64,000 bases of DNA from Cyanophora paradoxa (GCA_004431415.1 QPMI01000058.1:186001-250000); one strand, 5' to 3'; counted from the first letter of the stretch, positions 1-12,590 are shown. The notes: generated from the letters alone by a model not told the origin. Program-made: numbers and translations.

Positions 1-910
1 CTGCCCGAGGTGCGACCGCCTCCGACCGCGCCACCTGCGCGCGTCGCTCCGGCGCCGACAGCGGCGGCGCCGCGCGCGCAGGCGTTCGCACTTGCGCGCG
101 AGGTCTCGCGTCAGGTTCTGGGCCTCCGCCACTTTGATGTGCAGCTCATCGGTGGCATGGTCCTCCACGAGGCGAGCCGCCCGCGCTCCAGCGCCCAGCG
201 CCGGAACCCGCTGACGCCGCCGGCAGCGCCGCATCGCCGAGATGAAGACCGGCGAGGGCAAGACCCTCGTCGCCACGCTCCCCGCGTACCTCAACGCCCT
301 CTCCGGCCGGTACCCCCCTCCTCTCTCCGCCTGCCGCGCCCCGCCCGCCCCGCCCCGCCGCCGACGCCGCGCGCCCGCGCGCCTCCCAGCGGCGTCCACA
401 TCGTTACTGTGAACGACTACCTCGCCCGCCGGTTCGCCCCCCCCCCTCCCCCACAACAGCTTTGCTCCAGTACCCCGGCCGAGCGCGCCCCCCCCGCAGC
501 GACCAGGAGATCATGGGGCAGGTCTTCCGCGGCCTCGGCCTCACCGTCGGCCTCATCCAGGTCCGCGGCGTACCCCCGAGCGGCGCGCTTCGTACCCCCC
601 TGACTATGGTACCCCCCAGAACGGGATGGAGTCGGCCGAGCGCCGGAGCGCGTACGCCTGCGACATCACCTACTGCACTAACAGGTGATAGATCGCGTAC
701 CCCGCTCGGGTACTCGTCCCCTCTCCCTCAAGCTCCGGTACCCCCCAGCGAGCTCGGGTTCGATTACCTGCGCGACAACATGGCGCTGGAGCAGAAGGAC
801 CTCGTGCAGGTTCGAACCCCGAGGGGCCCCGAAACGCTCGCCCGCGGCGCCTGGCCCGCGCCGATCGAACGGCGTACCCCCCGCAGCGCCCCTTCAACTT
901 CTGCATCGTG

Positions 911-942
<32 letters not shown>

Positions 943-3900
943 GCGTACCTGTACCCCCTTCGAGCCCGCCCCCTCCCTCCTCACTTTCGCCCGCCACTCC
1001 TTTTGTGCAGGCGCGGACGCCGCTCATCATCTCGGGCCAGGGCGACCTCAACGTCGACCGCTACAAGGCGCGTACCCCCCCCCCTCTGCTCCCCCCCTCT
1101 CCTCCCCCCCCCCCCTCTCCTCTTAAAGTTTTCTGCGAAGGTTGCGGCATACGTGGCGGACCAGCTCCGGAAGGGGGTCGACTACGAGGTACCCCCCGCC
1201 TAAGCTAAGCTCCTGAGCTTCCGTTCTCATCTTCCGCCCGACAGGTGAACGAGAAGCAGAAGAGCGCCCAGCTGACGGACGGCGGCTGGCGCGCCATCGA
1301 GGGCATGCTCGGCGTCTCCGCCGACGTGCGTTCCCGTGCCCGCGCCAGCCCTTGAGAAGAAGAAAGAAGCTCACAGGAGCTTTTAGAGGCTTATGAAAGA
1401 AGACCTTCTAGCTCATCTCATCTAAGCCCGCATGCCTGCCTTCCTGCCTTCAAATTCGTTCGCAGGCGGACATGCAGGCGCGCGCCAACTTCATCTCGGA
1501 GTGGTCCGACTACTGCAACGCCGCCATCCGGTAGGGCCCTCTCCTCCCTCCCCCTCCCGCCCTCCCTGCTCTCCCTCCCGCCGCCCCCGCGCCGCTGCTC
1601 TGACCAGCCGGCGCGGCGCAACAGCGCGAAGGAGATCTTCCTGAAGGACAAGCAGTACATCGTCAAGGCAAGCGCGCGAGCGAGCGCGGGACCCCGCCCC
1701 CATCCCTCACACCTCACTCACCCTTATCCCCCTCTTCCCCCGCCAGGACGGGGAGGTGGTGATCGTGGACGAGTTCACGGGGCGCGTGATGCCGGGCCGC
1801 CGCTGGTCCGACGGCCTCCACCAGGCCATCGAGGCCAAGGGTCCGTCCGCCCGTGAAGTTGACGAGGCTAGGCTCATAGCTTATATAAGCTTCTTTAAGC
1901 TCCCTAAGCTTCTTTAAGCATATACAAGCGCTTATTTAAGCTTCTTTAAGCGGCCTCCACCAGGCCATCGAGGCAAAAATAGAAATAAGCTTCTTTGAGA
2001 TTCTTTAGGCTTCTTTAAGCTCGCTCGCGGCGCCCGCCCGCTCGCTCGGTCGCCCGCTGATCGAGGGGCGGCGGGGCAGAGGGCGTCAAGATCCAGCCCG
2101 AGTCGAAGACCATCGCCTCCATCTCGTACCAGGTCCGCTGGGAAAGCCGCGGCAGAAGCAACGAGCCGATCGGCGTAACCAAAATCTGACTTCTAGTCAA
2201 GTAATCTCACACTCGCCCCGCCCACCTCCCGCCCCGCCCCCGAACCGCAGGCGCTGTTCAAGCTCTTCCCGCGGCTCTCGGGGATGACGGGCACGGCCCT
2301 CACCGAGGAGGCCGAGTTCCTCAAGATCTACGACCTCCCGGTCCGACCTTAATTATATAACGCCCTTAGAGAAGCTCAGACGAACTTAAGAAGGCCTAAG
2401 AAAGCAAGAGCTCGCGGCGGTCGACTGACGCCTTCGCGGCGCCCCGTCCCGCCCGCCCCCGCAGGTCGTGGCCGTGCCGACGAACAAGCCCCTTGCCCGC
2501 GCCGACGAGCCGGACCAGGCCCGCCCGCCCCGCCCCGCCCGCCCTCCCCAAGCCTTCCCCCTAGGCCTCTACCCGTGCCTGCGGGACGGGCGGTGTCCCC
2601 TCTAGCTAGCCGTCCCGGAGAGCGCGCAGCGCGCCTAGACACGGACGGTGGCCTTGCCGTCATGCCTTCCCCCAAGCTCAAGCTCGCCCTCGGCCCTCCC
2701 TAGGCCTCCCGGGGAAACCGGGGCCTCGCTAGGCCCTCCCGAAGCCTTCCCTAGGCCCTCCCCCCCGAGCTCAAGCTCGCCCCCGCAGGTGTACGTGACG
2801 CAGGAGGCGAAGTGGAACGCGGTCGTCGAGGAGTGCGAGGCCCAGTACCGCGTGCGTCCCGTCGCGTCGCTAAAGCTTCATCCACGCTAGCCTAGCCTAG
2901 CTTAGCCTAGTTGCCAAAAAGCCTTAGCTATAGCCTTCCATAGGCTAGTTGCCTAGTAGGCGGGGCGCAGTACCGCGTGCGTCGCTTGCTAAAGCTTCAT
3001 CCACGCTAGCCTAGCCTAGCCTAGCCGGGCTTCGCCGCTCCACGCCGCTCTACGCTAGCCTATACTATCCACGCCTCACGCCGCTCGCTCGCCCGCGCGC
3101 GCGCAGGCGGGGCGGCCGGTGCTGATCGGCACGACGAACGTGGCCTTCTCCGAGCTCCTCGCCGCCCGCTTCGACGAGCGCGGTCCGCCCGGCCCGCCCG
3201 CCCGCCCGCCCGCCCTGCCCGCAGGAGAGCCCGGGCGCCTCCCTAAGAGATTTGGGGCCGGCAGGGATCCCGCACCAGGTCCTGAACGCGCGGCCGGAGG
3301 TCCTCGAGCGCGAGTCAGAGATCATCGCCCAGGCGCGCCGCGCTTTGCTTTCCCTGCCTGTCTATCTTATCCATCTCGTCTAAGCATCTCTATTTCTCTC
3401 TGTCTTTCGGCAGGCGGGGCGGGTGGGGCAGCTGACGATCGCGACGAACATGGCGGGGCGCGGCACGGACATCATCCTGGGCGGCAACCCCACTTTCATG
3501 GTCCGCTTCTAGGAGAAGCTTAAAGAAGCTTAGAGAAGCAAAGAGAAGCTTTCCTTTTTTTGATTTGACTTGACCTGACCCGCCTCCTCTCTTTCTTCTC
3601 GCACGCGTGCAGGCGCGGCTTCGGATCCGTGAGGAGCTCTTCCCCGCGATCGTCAAGCAGCACGAGTCCGTCGGCCTCGGCCGCGTCAAGGACTGGAAGG
3701 TCCGCCGCGCCTTCCCCGCGCGCCTGCCTCCGAGGGCAAGACAGAGCCAGCCAGCCAGAGCCTCTTCCCTGTCTTCCCTGTGGCGCCTGTCTGAACTGAC
3801 TGACTGACGGCCCGCCCCTTCCTGCTCCCCCTCCCCCGCAGGTCTCGGTGGAGGGCTTCTACCCGACGGAGCTCTCCGCCGGCGTGCAGAAGCTCGTCGC

Positions 3901-4544
3901 CGACGCCGTCGCCGCCGCCAAGCGGGTGCCCCCATTCTCTAGACTTCCTCTCTCGTTATCGCGCCCCGCGCTCACGGGCGGGGCTTCGCTTCTCGTTGTC
4001 CGCAGGCGTACCCCGAGGGGCTGGACGAGCTGGCGGCCGAGGAGCTCCTCGCCATCTGCGGCGAGAAGGCGAGCGAGCGCCCGCCCGCCCGGCCCGCAGC
4101 GCAGCGCGCTCCGGCGGGGCGCTCACTGGGCGGCCGAACGCTGGCAGATCGAGGGGGCGACGGAGCTGGTGAAGGCCCTCCAGTCCGCCTTCGACGCCGT
4201 CCGCGCCGTGCGCCCTTCAGAAGAAACTTAAAAGGCTATGGGAAGCCTTTAGAAGCTTGATGAAGCCTTTAGAAGCTTAAGAGGTTAGGCCATGCGGCTT
4301 AGAGATAGCTTGTTGAAGCCCGCCCGCCCCCCTCCCGCCCGCCCGAGGCAGAGAGAGCAGAGGCCGCCACGGGCAGCCGCGCTGGGCCGCGCCTGTCTGT
4401 CTGTCCCTTCTTCCCGCCCCTCTGACCGACCCCCCTCCGCCCCCTTCCCCGCAGGAGTACGCGGTGTACACGGACCAGGAGAAGGCGCGGGTGGTGGAGC
4501 TGGGCGGGCTCTACATCCTGGGCACCGAGCGGCACGAGTCCCGC

Positions 4545-4579
<35 letters not shown>

Positions 4580-7500
4580 CCAGGTCCGCCCCGCCCCGCC
4601 CCGCCCCGCCTTCAATCTGGCTCCTCGCCCCTCGCCCCCGCCCCTCTCCTCGTCCCTCGCCCCGCCCCGCCCCTCTCACTTCCCCCCCCCCCCCCCCCCC
4701 CCCTCCAGGGCGACCCGGGCAAGTCGCGCTTCTTCCTCTCGCTCGAGGACGACCTCCTCCGCGTCTTCGGCGGTCCGCGCCGCCCCCGCCCCCGCCCTTC
4801 TGAATATAAATAAAACCAAAAAGGTTCCCCTTAATAAGTTTTAAGTCCTTCCCAAAAAGGCGGTTCACATGGCCCCCGCCCCTCCCCCTCCCCCTCCCCC
4901 GGCCCCCGCCGCCCCTTCTTAGAGGATCTCGATGATGGGAAACCGAGAGCGTGATCGAACCGCACCGCTCCCCTTCCTCTCTCTTCTTCTCTTCTCTTCG
5001 CTCGCCGCCGTCCTCAACGCCGTCTCTTCGCAGGGCCGAAGATGCAGCAGATGTTCCGCTCGCTGCGCATCGACGAGACGCTCCCCATCGCCTCCAAGAC
5101 CCTCACCGCCTCCCTCGACAACGCCCAGAAGAAGGCACGCGGAGCGGAGTAGCGGGCGCCTTCTTCTACGCCTCCCCTGACCCGTCTGACCCTTTAGGTT
5201 GAGAACTACTACTTCGACTCGCGCGAGCAGCTCTTCAAGTTCGACGAGCCGATGACCTCCATGCGCTCCTCCTTCTACGAGATGCGCCGCAAGGTGCGAG
5301 AGCGGGGGAGCAGGGGACGCCGCGCGGCCCTGGGCTCGGCCGAACTCGAGCCGGACCGGCCGAGACGGAGCCGGCCCGGCCCGGCCCGGCCGGGCCAGCG
5401 AGCCGTCGAGCCGTCGAGACTAGCACTAGTACTCCGCCCCGAGAAGATGAGGAGGAGGAAGCTGTAGAAGCTGACCCCGCCCCCGCGCGCCCGGCCTCCC
5501 CCGCAGATCCTGACGGCGGACGAGGACGCGATGGCGGACGTCGTGTGCGACTGGATCGACGACGTCGTCCACTTCGCCGTCGCCGAGATCTGCGGCCGGC
5601 GCGTCCCCGCCCCTGTTCCCGCCCCCCGCCACGCGCCGCGCGCTTTCTAGGCCGGAGGCGGCTGGCCCCGGCTACGGGGCGGCTCGGCTCGGCTAGGCTG
5701 GGGGGGACGCCGCCCGCCCGCCCGCCCGCCCTAGAATCGACTACGCCGACCGTCCGCCTCCGACTCCACTGCGTGGCCAGAGCTAGCGCCTTCCGCTGCC
5801 TTGCTCACATCGTCCTTTCGCGATCGCCCCGCTGACCTCGCCCCTTCCCCCGCGAGCAGGAAGGTGGGGGAGGGCGCCGACGCGGAGGTGGTGTACGCGG
5901 GGCGGGAGGCGTGGGAGCCCGAGCGCCTCATCAACGTCCTCCGCTACTTCACAGCTGACCTCCTCGTCGCCACCAAGGTCCGGAATACGTACTTATCTAG
6001 TTCGTTGCTGGGTCAAGCAGCGATAAATAACATGTTTGGTGTCTAGAGCTTCTAGAGATCCTTCCTTCTGGAGCGTATAAGACCGTACATATGATCCTTC
6101 TAGAGCGTTAGTTGCTGGGTTAATTACTCGCCACATAACTCGCCTCGCCCGCCCGCCCGCTGACGGACGGGGCCGCTCTTCGACGCGGGCGCAGGAGGAG
6201 CTGGCGGCGTGCGGGGACGTGGAGGAGCTCGAGGACCTCCTCTGCGCCAAGGCCCGCCCCCCGCCCCGCCCCGGCCCTTAGGAGCGGCCCTTAAGAGCGG
6301 CCCTTGGAGCCCGGTCCTTGGAGCCCGGCCCGCCCTAGTAGCGGCCTCTGCCCCGGCCCCCGGCCCCCTGCCCCCGCCCTTAAGAACCGCGCTCGAGATC
6401 GGCCCTTGGGAGCGCTCCCTCCCTCCGGCCTGACGCGGGGTGACCGCAGTGCGAGGAGGCGTACGACGCCAAGTTCGTGCAGGTCGAGAAGATCCGCCCG
6501 GGCCTTATGAAGGCGAGCAAGTCCGAGGCCGAGGCCGCTCTGCGCGTCTCTAGGCTCTCTAGCTTCTTTCTCAAAGCTTCTCTCTAGGCTCTATAGATCC
6601 GCCCGGGCCTCATGAAGGCATGCGCGCATGCAGCTACTCCGCCCGGGGTTGAGAAGCTAACTCTTAAGACCCGCCATGAGCCAGCCAGCTGACCCGGGCC
6701 CGCCCCGCGCAGGAGCTGGAGCGCTACGTGCTCCTCACCAACTGCGACGAGAAGTGGCAGAAGCACCTCCGGTGCGCACGCGCCCCCGCGGCCCCCTCTA
6801 AGCTTCCCCCCTCTAAGGCCCGGCCGCCCCGCTTCCTCCTTGAAGACTCCATATTAGCGTCTTCCTCAAAGCTTAAAGCTTAAAAAGCTTAGAAGAGCTT
6901 AGAGCTTCCTTAGAAGAAGAAGGAGAAGAAGTTCCTCCCGTGCGGCCGGTCGGGCGGCCTCGCGGCCCGCGGCCCGCGCTCCCCCCCGCCCCGGGCTCCT
7001 CTCCTCCTCCCCCTCTTCTCACGCGCCGCCTCTTCGTCTCCGCGCAGGGACATGCGGAGCCTGCAGGAGCGGAACCGGCTGGCGTACTACCGCCAGCGGG
7101 ACCCCCTCATCGAGTACCGCTCCCAGAGCCAGGTCGTCTTCAACACCATGGTGCGCCCCCGCCCCGCCCCGCCCCGCCGCTGTCCAGCCCCGCCCCGCCC
7201 TCGCCCCGCCTTGCGCCGCCCTCCGCATCTCTTTATTGACCTTTAAGCCCCTTTTGAGCCTCCTTTAGTCGGCGGCTAGTTCCGCGCCCCGGAGGCTAGC
7301 TAGGCGGCTAGTCCGTCCGGCCCCGCCTCGCCCCGCCCCGCCCCGCCCCGCCCCGCCCCGATTCCTTCTTTGGGGACTACTTTTTTCTGTCTTGTCTCCC
7401 TTCCAACTCTGGTCGGCGCCCTTGCGCAGATCGAGAACATCAAGAAGGAGTCGATCTGGCAGCTCTTCAACGTGCGCGAGAGCGGTCCCGTCCAGCAGGC

Positions 7501-7866
7501 CGTCCCCTCTTCCCCCTCCTCCTCCGCCCCCGTACCCGTCCCCGTCCCCGCCGCCGCCATCAGCGGCAACGGCAACGGCAACGGGAGCTCCAACGGCGCC
7601 GTCAGCGCCGTGCCGGAGGTCCGCCGCCGCCCCCCCCACCCCCCTTCCCCCGCCCGTTTGGAACCCTCCGCGTGACTCACGCTTTGATTTCTTCCCCCCC
7701 CCCCCTTCGTTCGCAGGTCGGATTCGAGTCGGACGCCGCGTCGGCAGCAGAGGAGAAGCGGCCCGCGGCGGCCGCGGCGGCCGCGGCGTCGGCGGCGTCC
7801 CCCAAGCCGGCCAAAAAGGGGAACGCCAAGGGGGGCAAGAAGGGCAAGGGCAAGGGCAAGAAGTGA
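1..7866 (+). CDS. secA: SecA preprotein translocase ATPase, plastid type; multi-exon, 5' partial
   Basis: Motor ATPase of the Sec pathway; as a nuclear, intron-bearing gene it should act in the plastid stroma, pushing proteins into thylakoids. Spliced exons give an almost continuous SecA. Seen in order: [16 protein letters not shown] (from 82), Walker A MKTGEGKT (242-265), [10 protein letters not shown] (about 405-435), Walker B region [13 protein letters not shown] (about 907-945), [18 protein letters not shown] (about 1762), MTGTA (about 2285), [14 protein letters not shown] (about 3447), [17 protein letters not shown] (about 4546-4720), and the helical scaffold and wing to about 7490. The last exon (from about 7717) encodes an Ala-rich then Lys/Gly-rich tail ending GKGKK and stop. 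There is no CxCx8C zinc motif as in bacterial SecA, in keeping with plastid SecA. Introns are GT-AG with some GC-AG (for example 170-231). The N-terminal exons and any transit peptide lie outside the window. The family call is very secure; some exon edges are by eye. Confidence 0.97.
1812..1975 (+). repeat. Exon-end ghost copy in a SecA intron (1812-1839 copied at 1951-1975)
   Basis: The last 28 nt of the exon encoding GLHQAIEAK (1812-1839) recur inside the following intron at 1951-1975. Identity is perfect for about 24 nt and then decays. Between the copies lie repeats of AAGCTTCTTTAAG. Confidence 0.9.
2840..3016 (+). repeat. Exon end plus donor duplicated in a SecA intron (2840-2898 and 2965-3016)
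   Basis: The exon end encoding AQYR, its GTGCGT donor and about 40 nt of intron are repeated about 120 nt downstream with small indels. Both copies run into CTAGCCTAGCC repeats. The true acceptor follows at about 3106 and restores the frame (AQYR then [10 protein letters not shown]). Confidence 0.9.
6490..6620 (+). repeat. Exon-end ghost copy in a SecA intron (6490-6515 and 6595-6620)
   Basis: The exon end encoding KIRPGLMK, with its GC donor, is repeated 105 nt downstream with 25 of about 26 positions matching. Nothing suggests that the second copy is translated, since the next exon ([15 protein letters not shown]) joins properly from the first. Confidence 0.88.
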
Positions 7867-8714
7867 GGACGGCCCGCGGCCGGCCGGGCCCCACACGTTG
7901 ATTTTGCCGTAGTTTCACCTTGTAGACCGCAATTGCATTTCGGTTAACTTTTGATTGGCGTTCTCCGAGTCCTGCTTCGCATGCAATCAAGGGTACCGGG
8001 TGAGGCCGAGGCCTAGGGTGGTTTCGGGCTTCTCGCGAGCGGCGGGGAGGGGCGGGGGCGAGGGGGGGGGGGGGGGGGGTCCGGGTTCGAGCTCGCGATT
8101 GGCGGGGGGCGGGGGTACGGGGCGCCTCGACGGAAGGGGACAGGCCCCCGACGTACAGCGCGTACAGCGCCAGCCTGTACTCGAGCTCCGGGTCCGACGG
8201 TCCAGCCAAGCCAAGTCAGGCCAGCTGCAGGCCCGCCGCGCCGATGAAGTGGCCATATGCATGGTACCATGGCCAGGCCTATATAGCTAGGCGAGAGCAC
8301 TGCGAGGCTAGTGCTCGCTCGCGGTCGCGAGCTCGACTGCGAGGCCTAAGATGCTCGTCGCTGCTGCCCCTTCCTAACTAACTTGCAATTAACTGCAACG
8401 CTGACTCTAAATTCGAGTGGCCACACATGCTTGTCATTTATGAATCGGCTTGTACATAATATTGAAATCGAGTTTCGCGGATCGCGATCGCCCTTTCGTC
8501 AGTTAACGCATGTATACGATTTTCTTCTTCTTAGCGAGATTTAGATCTTCCAAGGAATCGGAATTGGACAATCCTTCGAATTCGAATTCGAATCAAGCCT
8601 TGAAGAGAGATCTAGAATGAATTTGGAATTTAAATGGCCGGCCGCTGGCCGGCGCCGGGGGACCCGCTGGCGCCGGCCGCTGGCCGGCGCCTGACCGAAG
8701 AACCGCGGCCGCGA
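7867..8714. other. Intergenic region between convergent genes
   Basis: No supported gene. It holds a G-run near 8061-8079, purine-rich sequence, and a directly repeated GC-rich block (GGCCGGCCGCTGGCCGGCGC) at about 8636-8692. It separates the 3' ends of SecA (+) and the next gene (-), so both 3' UTRs should lie here. Confidence 0.6.
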
Positions 8715-10136
8715 TCACGGTCGAGACCCGTGGGCTGTGCAGGCGAAGCCGCTCGCGACGCGCTGGACGCGGCACTCCTCGAGCCCCTTCCCGCCGGCCC
8801 ACGCGCGCATCTCGCCCTCGTCCCCGAAGAAGAAGCCAGCGACGCCGGGGCGCGCGCGGCCGTAGTCCGGGCGCTCCAGGCTCCCCTCGTAGAGCGCCGG
8901 GCAGCCGGCGAAGTGGAACTTCCTCCCAGACGAAGTCACGAAGCACGCCGCCCGGTTGTTCTTGAAGGCATCGATCTGAACAGGCGCACGCGCGATCGGT
9001 TTTTCGTCCAGCTCGAATAAAATCTAGATCTCAAGAGTCTCGCACCAGGTGCGCATCCACATGGGCGGTATCAATCACGTGCGGCGGTCGCGGGCTCGGC
9101 GCGGCGGCGGCGCTATCCCGATGCGTGCTCTGCGCATGCATATGCCGCGGCAGTCCTGCGCCGAGGTTCAAATTCGAAGTCGTTAATTCGATATCGATCG
9201 AAGATCAATTTGATCATTAATTTCTCGTGAACTCGATTTTCTCGCGCACGCAGGCCGAGAGCATCGCCCGCGTTGTTGAGGCAGCTGTCCGTCGAATTCT
9301 GGTGGCCGTCGATGTGCGTCAGCATTGTCCGCATCGCGCGCTCGTCCGCCGCGACGCGAGCCTTCAGCTCCAGAAATTCCTACGCGCCCCGAAATTCAGC
9401 GGGGATTCGCGGCTGCCGGATGAGATCTTAACGCGCCGAAGAATTATGCGAACAGCAGCTGGATCTAGATCTAAAGCACCTCGTATTCGATCTGGTGCTT
9501 GGGGCGGCGCGGTGGCTGATTTTCCTGCGTGTACGAGAGCCTCGTCGGCGATGAGCGCCGGCGCATATGCATGCAGCGCGCCTGTTCGAGCTGAAATCTG
9601 CCCTCCGCGAGGGCGCCGGCGCCGGTAACGCGATTGTCATCGAACTCCGCATTCTGCGATCGCGAGCGCCGATGAGATTAAATCTAGAGAGCCCCCGCAG
9701 TGAGCTCCGGGCCCAGATCGATCCAGAGGCCTATACCTCGCGGGCTTCGTCCCACATTTCGATCGTTGATATCGATGCTATAGCGCGTCGCTCGATGAAT
9801 TTCAGTGCGATGTTGAATTTCGCCTCGTCTTCTCCGTCTCGAGCTCGATCTCCCCACCAAGCATCTCCCTCTTTCCTCTTCCCCCCTTCAAAAGGCTTCC
9901 CCCTTCAAAAGGCTTCCCCCTTTCAATCCAATGCTTCTCCCCCCTCCTCCCGGTTCCGATCGACCTGACCTGCGCACCAGACCTGCTCGCCCGGCCGTCA
10001 GCCGCGGGACGGCCGCGGGCGCTGCCAGGCCTAGGCCTAGGCTGCGGCGCGAGGCTCTTGCCGATGATCTCAACGGAGCTGAGAAGCGCGCTGAGAAGCC
10101 GAGAACGATCTTCGGGCGCGCGCTTGCACCGCACAA
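8715..10136 (-). CDS. Small multi-exon protein of unknown function
   Basis: Read right to left, four phase-0 introns join well-formed exons. These are a first supported exon ending IEMWDEARE (from 9737 up to about 9840), NAEFDDNRVTGAG...EQ (9582-9653), ENQPPRRPKHQIEYE (9480-9524), EFLELKARVAADERAMRT...GDALGL (about 9250-9379), and a last exon KNNRAACFVTSSGRKFHF...ACTAHGSRP with stop (8715-8975). One intron uses a GC donor (CAG then GCGCGC). The last exon is Cys/Gly/aromatic-rich and could be a small folded domain. The 5' end is uncertain: an ATG at 10136 opens a plausible first exon (MRCKRAPEDRSRLLS), but its join is unresolved. I recognise no family. The consistent phases and clean AG/GT edges are the case for a real gene. 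Confidence 0.55.
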
Positions 10137-10679
10137 GCGCGCTCCGAGGCTCGGTGTCCGGTTGAGATCGGCATGCGCGTGCGCATTAATATTAATATTA
10201 ATATTGCTCGTTGTGCTTATATAAGAGTTGCTGTATCCCCCTCAATGTGGGACCCGCCAACTTGACCCCGCCCTTTAACTCCCACCGATTTCGAAAATTG
10301 ATCTCGCGCTAGGATGACGATCGGGTGGCGTGGCCCTGGTTCCGGGTGTGGGCCAAAAGCGTGCATTCTTGCAATTGAGTGGTTCCTGGCAAGGTGGCGG
10401 CGCACGCTGGCCAACGGGCCACGCCATTTTCTTTTCAGCTGCAGGTTGCATGCTGCATCGGCTCTAGGCTGCATGCGCACATCACATCCCTCAAGCTTTC
10501 GAAGTCAATTGCAAGCTGCTCATGATCAATATCGATGAATAAAATTTTTATGCGCTGCGTTGCGTCCGACGGTCTCGATCGCGATCGAGCTAGCGCTCGA
10601 GCTCTCCCCACTCAGCCTCTCCGGGGATCCCTCTCTCCCCTTACCATCCAATCCAATCCAATGCACTGGGGACATGGCG
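10137..10679. other. Intergenic region, no gene seen
   Basis: Lower GC than its surroundings. It includes a short ATTAAT-type repeat at about 10185-10204. A pyrimidine-rich stretch with CAATCCAATGC-like sequence at 10608-10665 resembles sequence at 9900-9940 and 32955-33020, so it may be remnant 3' flank of the duplicated PPP4R4 end. Confidence 0.5.
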
Positions 10680-12073
10680 AGGGCCGCGCCTAGCGCTTGC
10701 GGGGCGGGTTCTCTCGGCGGACGGCCGGCGGGGGCGCGGGGCGCCCTGCGGTGACGGGCACCGGGCGGGAGGCGGGCACTCCTGCCGAGACCAGCGGGGG
10801 CCTCCCCGTCGCCGGCGCCGACTTGGGGATGGGGGGTATGGATCCGGAGCGGGGAGGGGGGCCCGAGCCGTTCGGGCGCCCAAGGGCGGTGGAGGGCGGG
10901 CTCGAGGTGGGGGAGGGTTTGGAGAGGATACCGGTGGCGCCGGCGGCGCCCGGGATGGGCCCGCTTACGGCGCCGTAGGGGGTGTTGGGCGGGGAGGAGC
11001 GGGTGCCCGCGCGGGGTGCCACACCGTACGCGGCCGACGCCGCCGTGACGCTCTTGGCGCCGCCGCCGGGCGGGGGCCCCGCGCCGGCCGCGCCGGTCGC
11101 GCCTGCACGCGAGGTCAGCGGTGCTGGCGCGGCTGGGGCGCGCGGGAGGAGGGGTTCGGGGCGCACTGGTGCGGGGGAGGCGAAGAGGGAGGAGGAGGCG
11201 CCGGAGGCGGAGGCGGCGGCGGCGGCGGCGGCGGCGACCGACGGCGTGATGCTGCCCGGGGCGCGGGGGCGGCCGGCGGCAGGCACGGCGGGGCGGGCGG
11301 CGGAGGAGGGCAGGGCGGAGGGGCGGGCCCGGCCGCGGCGGGCGGGCGGGAGGCGGCGGCGGCGGAGGCGGAGGCGAGGGACGAGGCGGCGGGGGCGGAG
11401 GCGTACCCGTTGGAGGGGGGTACGGCGGCGCCGGCGGTGCTGCCGGACGGGGGCGGCGCGGGGCGGCGGAGGCGGCGGCCGCCGCGCGGGCGTTCGCGGC
11501 GGCGGAGGCCGTCGAGAGGGAGGCGGAGGCGGAGAGGGGTACGGTGGAGGAGCCGGAGGCGGAGGGGAAGGAGGGGCGGGGGCGGTGGGGCGCGAGGCCC
11601 CGCGGCGGCGGCGGCGGCGCCGGCGAGGGCCGAGGGGCGGAGGCCGAGACCCGCGGCGGCGGAGGCGGAGGCGACGGCGGCGGCGGAGGTGGCGGCGCCG
11701 GCGCCGGGGCGGGCGTACCCCGCGGAGCCTGACCCGCCCTTCTGGGGTTCGACGGTGTAGCGCCGGCGCCCGTACTCGGGCTTGCCCTTGTCCGCAGCCA
11801 TCTCGCTCTCCTCCTGGACAGGACGTCAGCGCGGGGCGGGGCGGGGCGCCGGGAGCGGCGGCGGAGGCGGCGGGGGCGCACGTCGGCGATCATCTGGTCC
11901 TCCTCGGCGGCGCGCTGGGCGTCGACGGCGTCGTCGGCGCTGTCGAGCGGGCTCGGCAGCGGCTGCCCGTCCTTGCCCAGGATATCAATCGTCGTCCGCA
12001 CGGGGATCTTGCACATCCGCTCCTCGGCCGCCGCTGCCGCTGCCGCCACGTCCCGGTCCTTGTCGCCGCGCAG
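10680..12073 (-). pseudogene. Truncated duplicate of the PPP4R4-like gene 3' end
   Basis: Nearly identical over about 1.4 kb to 33094-34472, the 3' part of the PPP4R4-like gene. It preserves the exon encoding RMCKIPVRTT...GKDGQPLPSP, the following intron, the exon starting EESEMAADKGKPEYGRRRY, and the Pro/Ala-rich tail ending RRENPPRKR and stop at 10690. Homology stops abruptly at 12073 inside the HEAT-domain exon, where unrelated sequence begins, so all upstream exons are missing. Differences include a 6-nt insertion (IDILG against ILG) and 1-nt indels in the GC-rich tail. The long open frames across it come from low-complexity GC-rich sequence. No promoter or start is evident, so it is most likely a dead partial copy. 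Confidence 0.88.
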
Positions 12074-12590
12074 CTGGGGCGAGGAGCAGATCTAGAGGCC
12101 CTGCCGACCGGTACCCCGCCGGCCGCGCTGGTCGCGCCTGGTCGGCGACCGGCCGCTGATGCACCGACCGCAGACCTAGATCTAGAGGGCTGATCGTGAT
12201 CGTGATGCGGTTCAAAATCATTATATTGAATCGATTTCGAATTCGACATCGAAATAGATGCGAAATAGATGCGAATAGGCAGCTGAAGGACATGTACAGG
12301 CGCATTCATGAAATATTAAATATTCACTCGAAAATGAAGCCAGGTAGGCCCAGGTAGGCCCAAAACGAACTTTTGAATCTCAAGATCTGACTCATGATCA
12401 GTGAAGAGGAAACAAACGACGAAGAAAAGCACCCGTCTAAGACACAAGTATCTAAGACTCAATCCTCGCGACCACAGAAGAGGGCCACAAGCAACGCTGA
12501 GGTCCCTAATGGCGTGCTAATATTAATTAGGCTATAACGATACTTAAGAAACGGGACTAAGAAACAGTATTAACAGTAACTCGAGTAGCC
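12074..12590. other. Spacer between the PPP4R4 fragment and the RNF213-like gene
   Basis: No gene seen. GC is lower, with AGATCTAGA-type motifs at 12090 and 12176. The right part should hold the 3' UTR of the RNF213-like gene, which ends at 12591 on the minus strand. Confidence 0.5.

Noticed and set aside
10526-12049. Long minus-strand open frame of about 507 codons
   Set aside because: It crosses the truncated PPP4R4 copy and reads its GC-rich intron and tail in a mixture of frames. The low-complexity Pro/Arg/Ala sequence is not a protein of its own.
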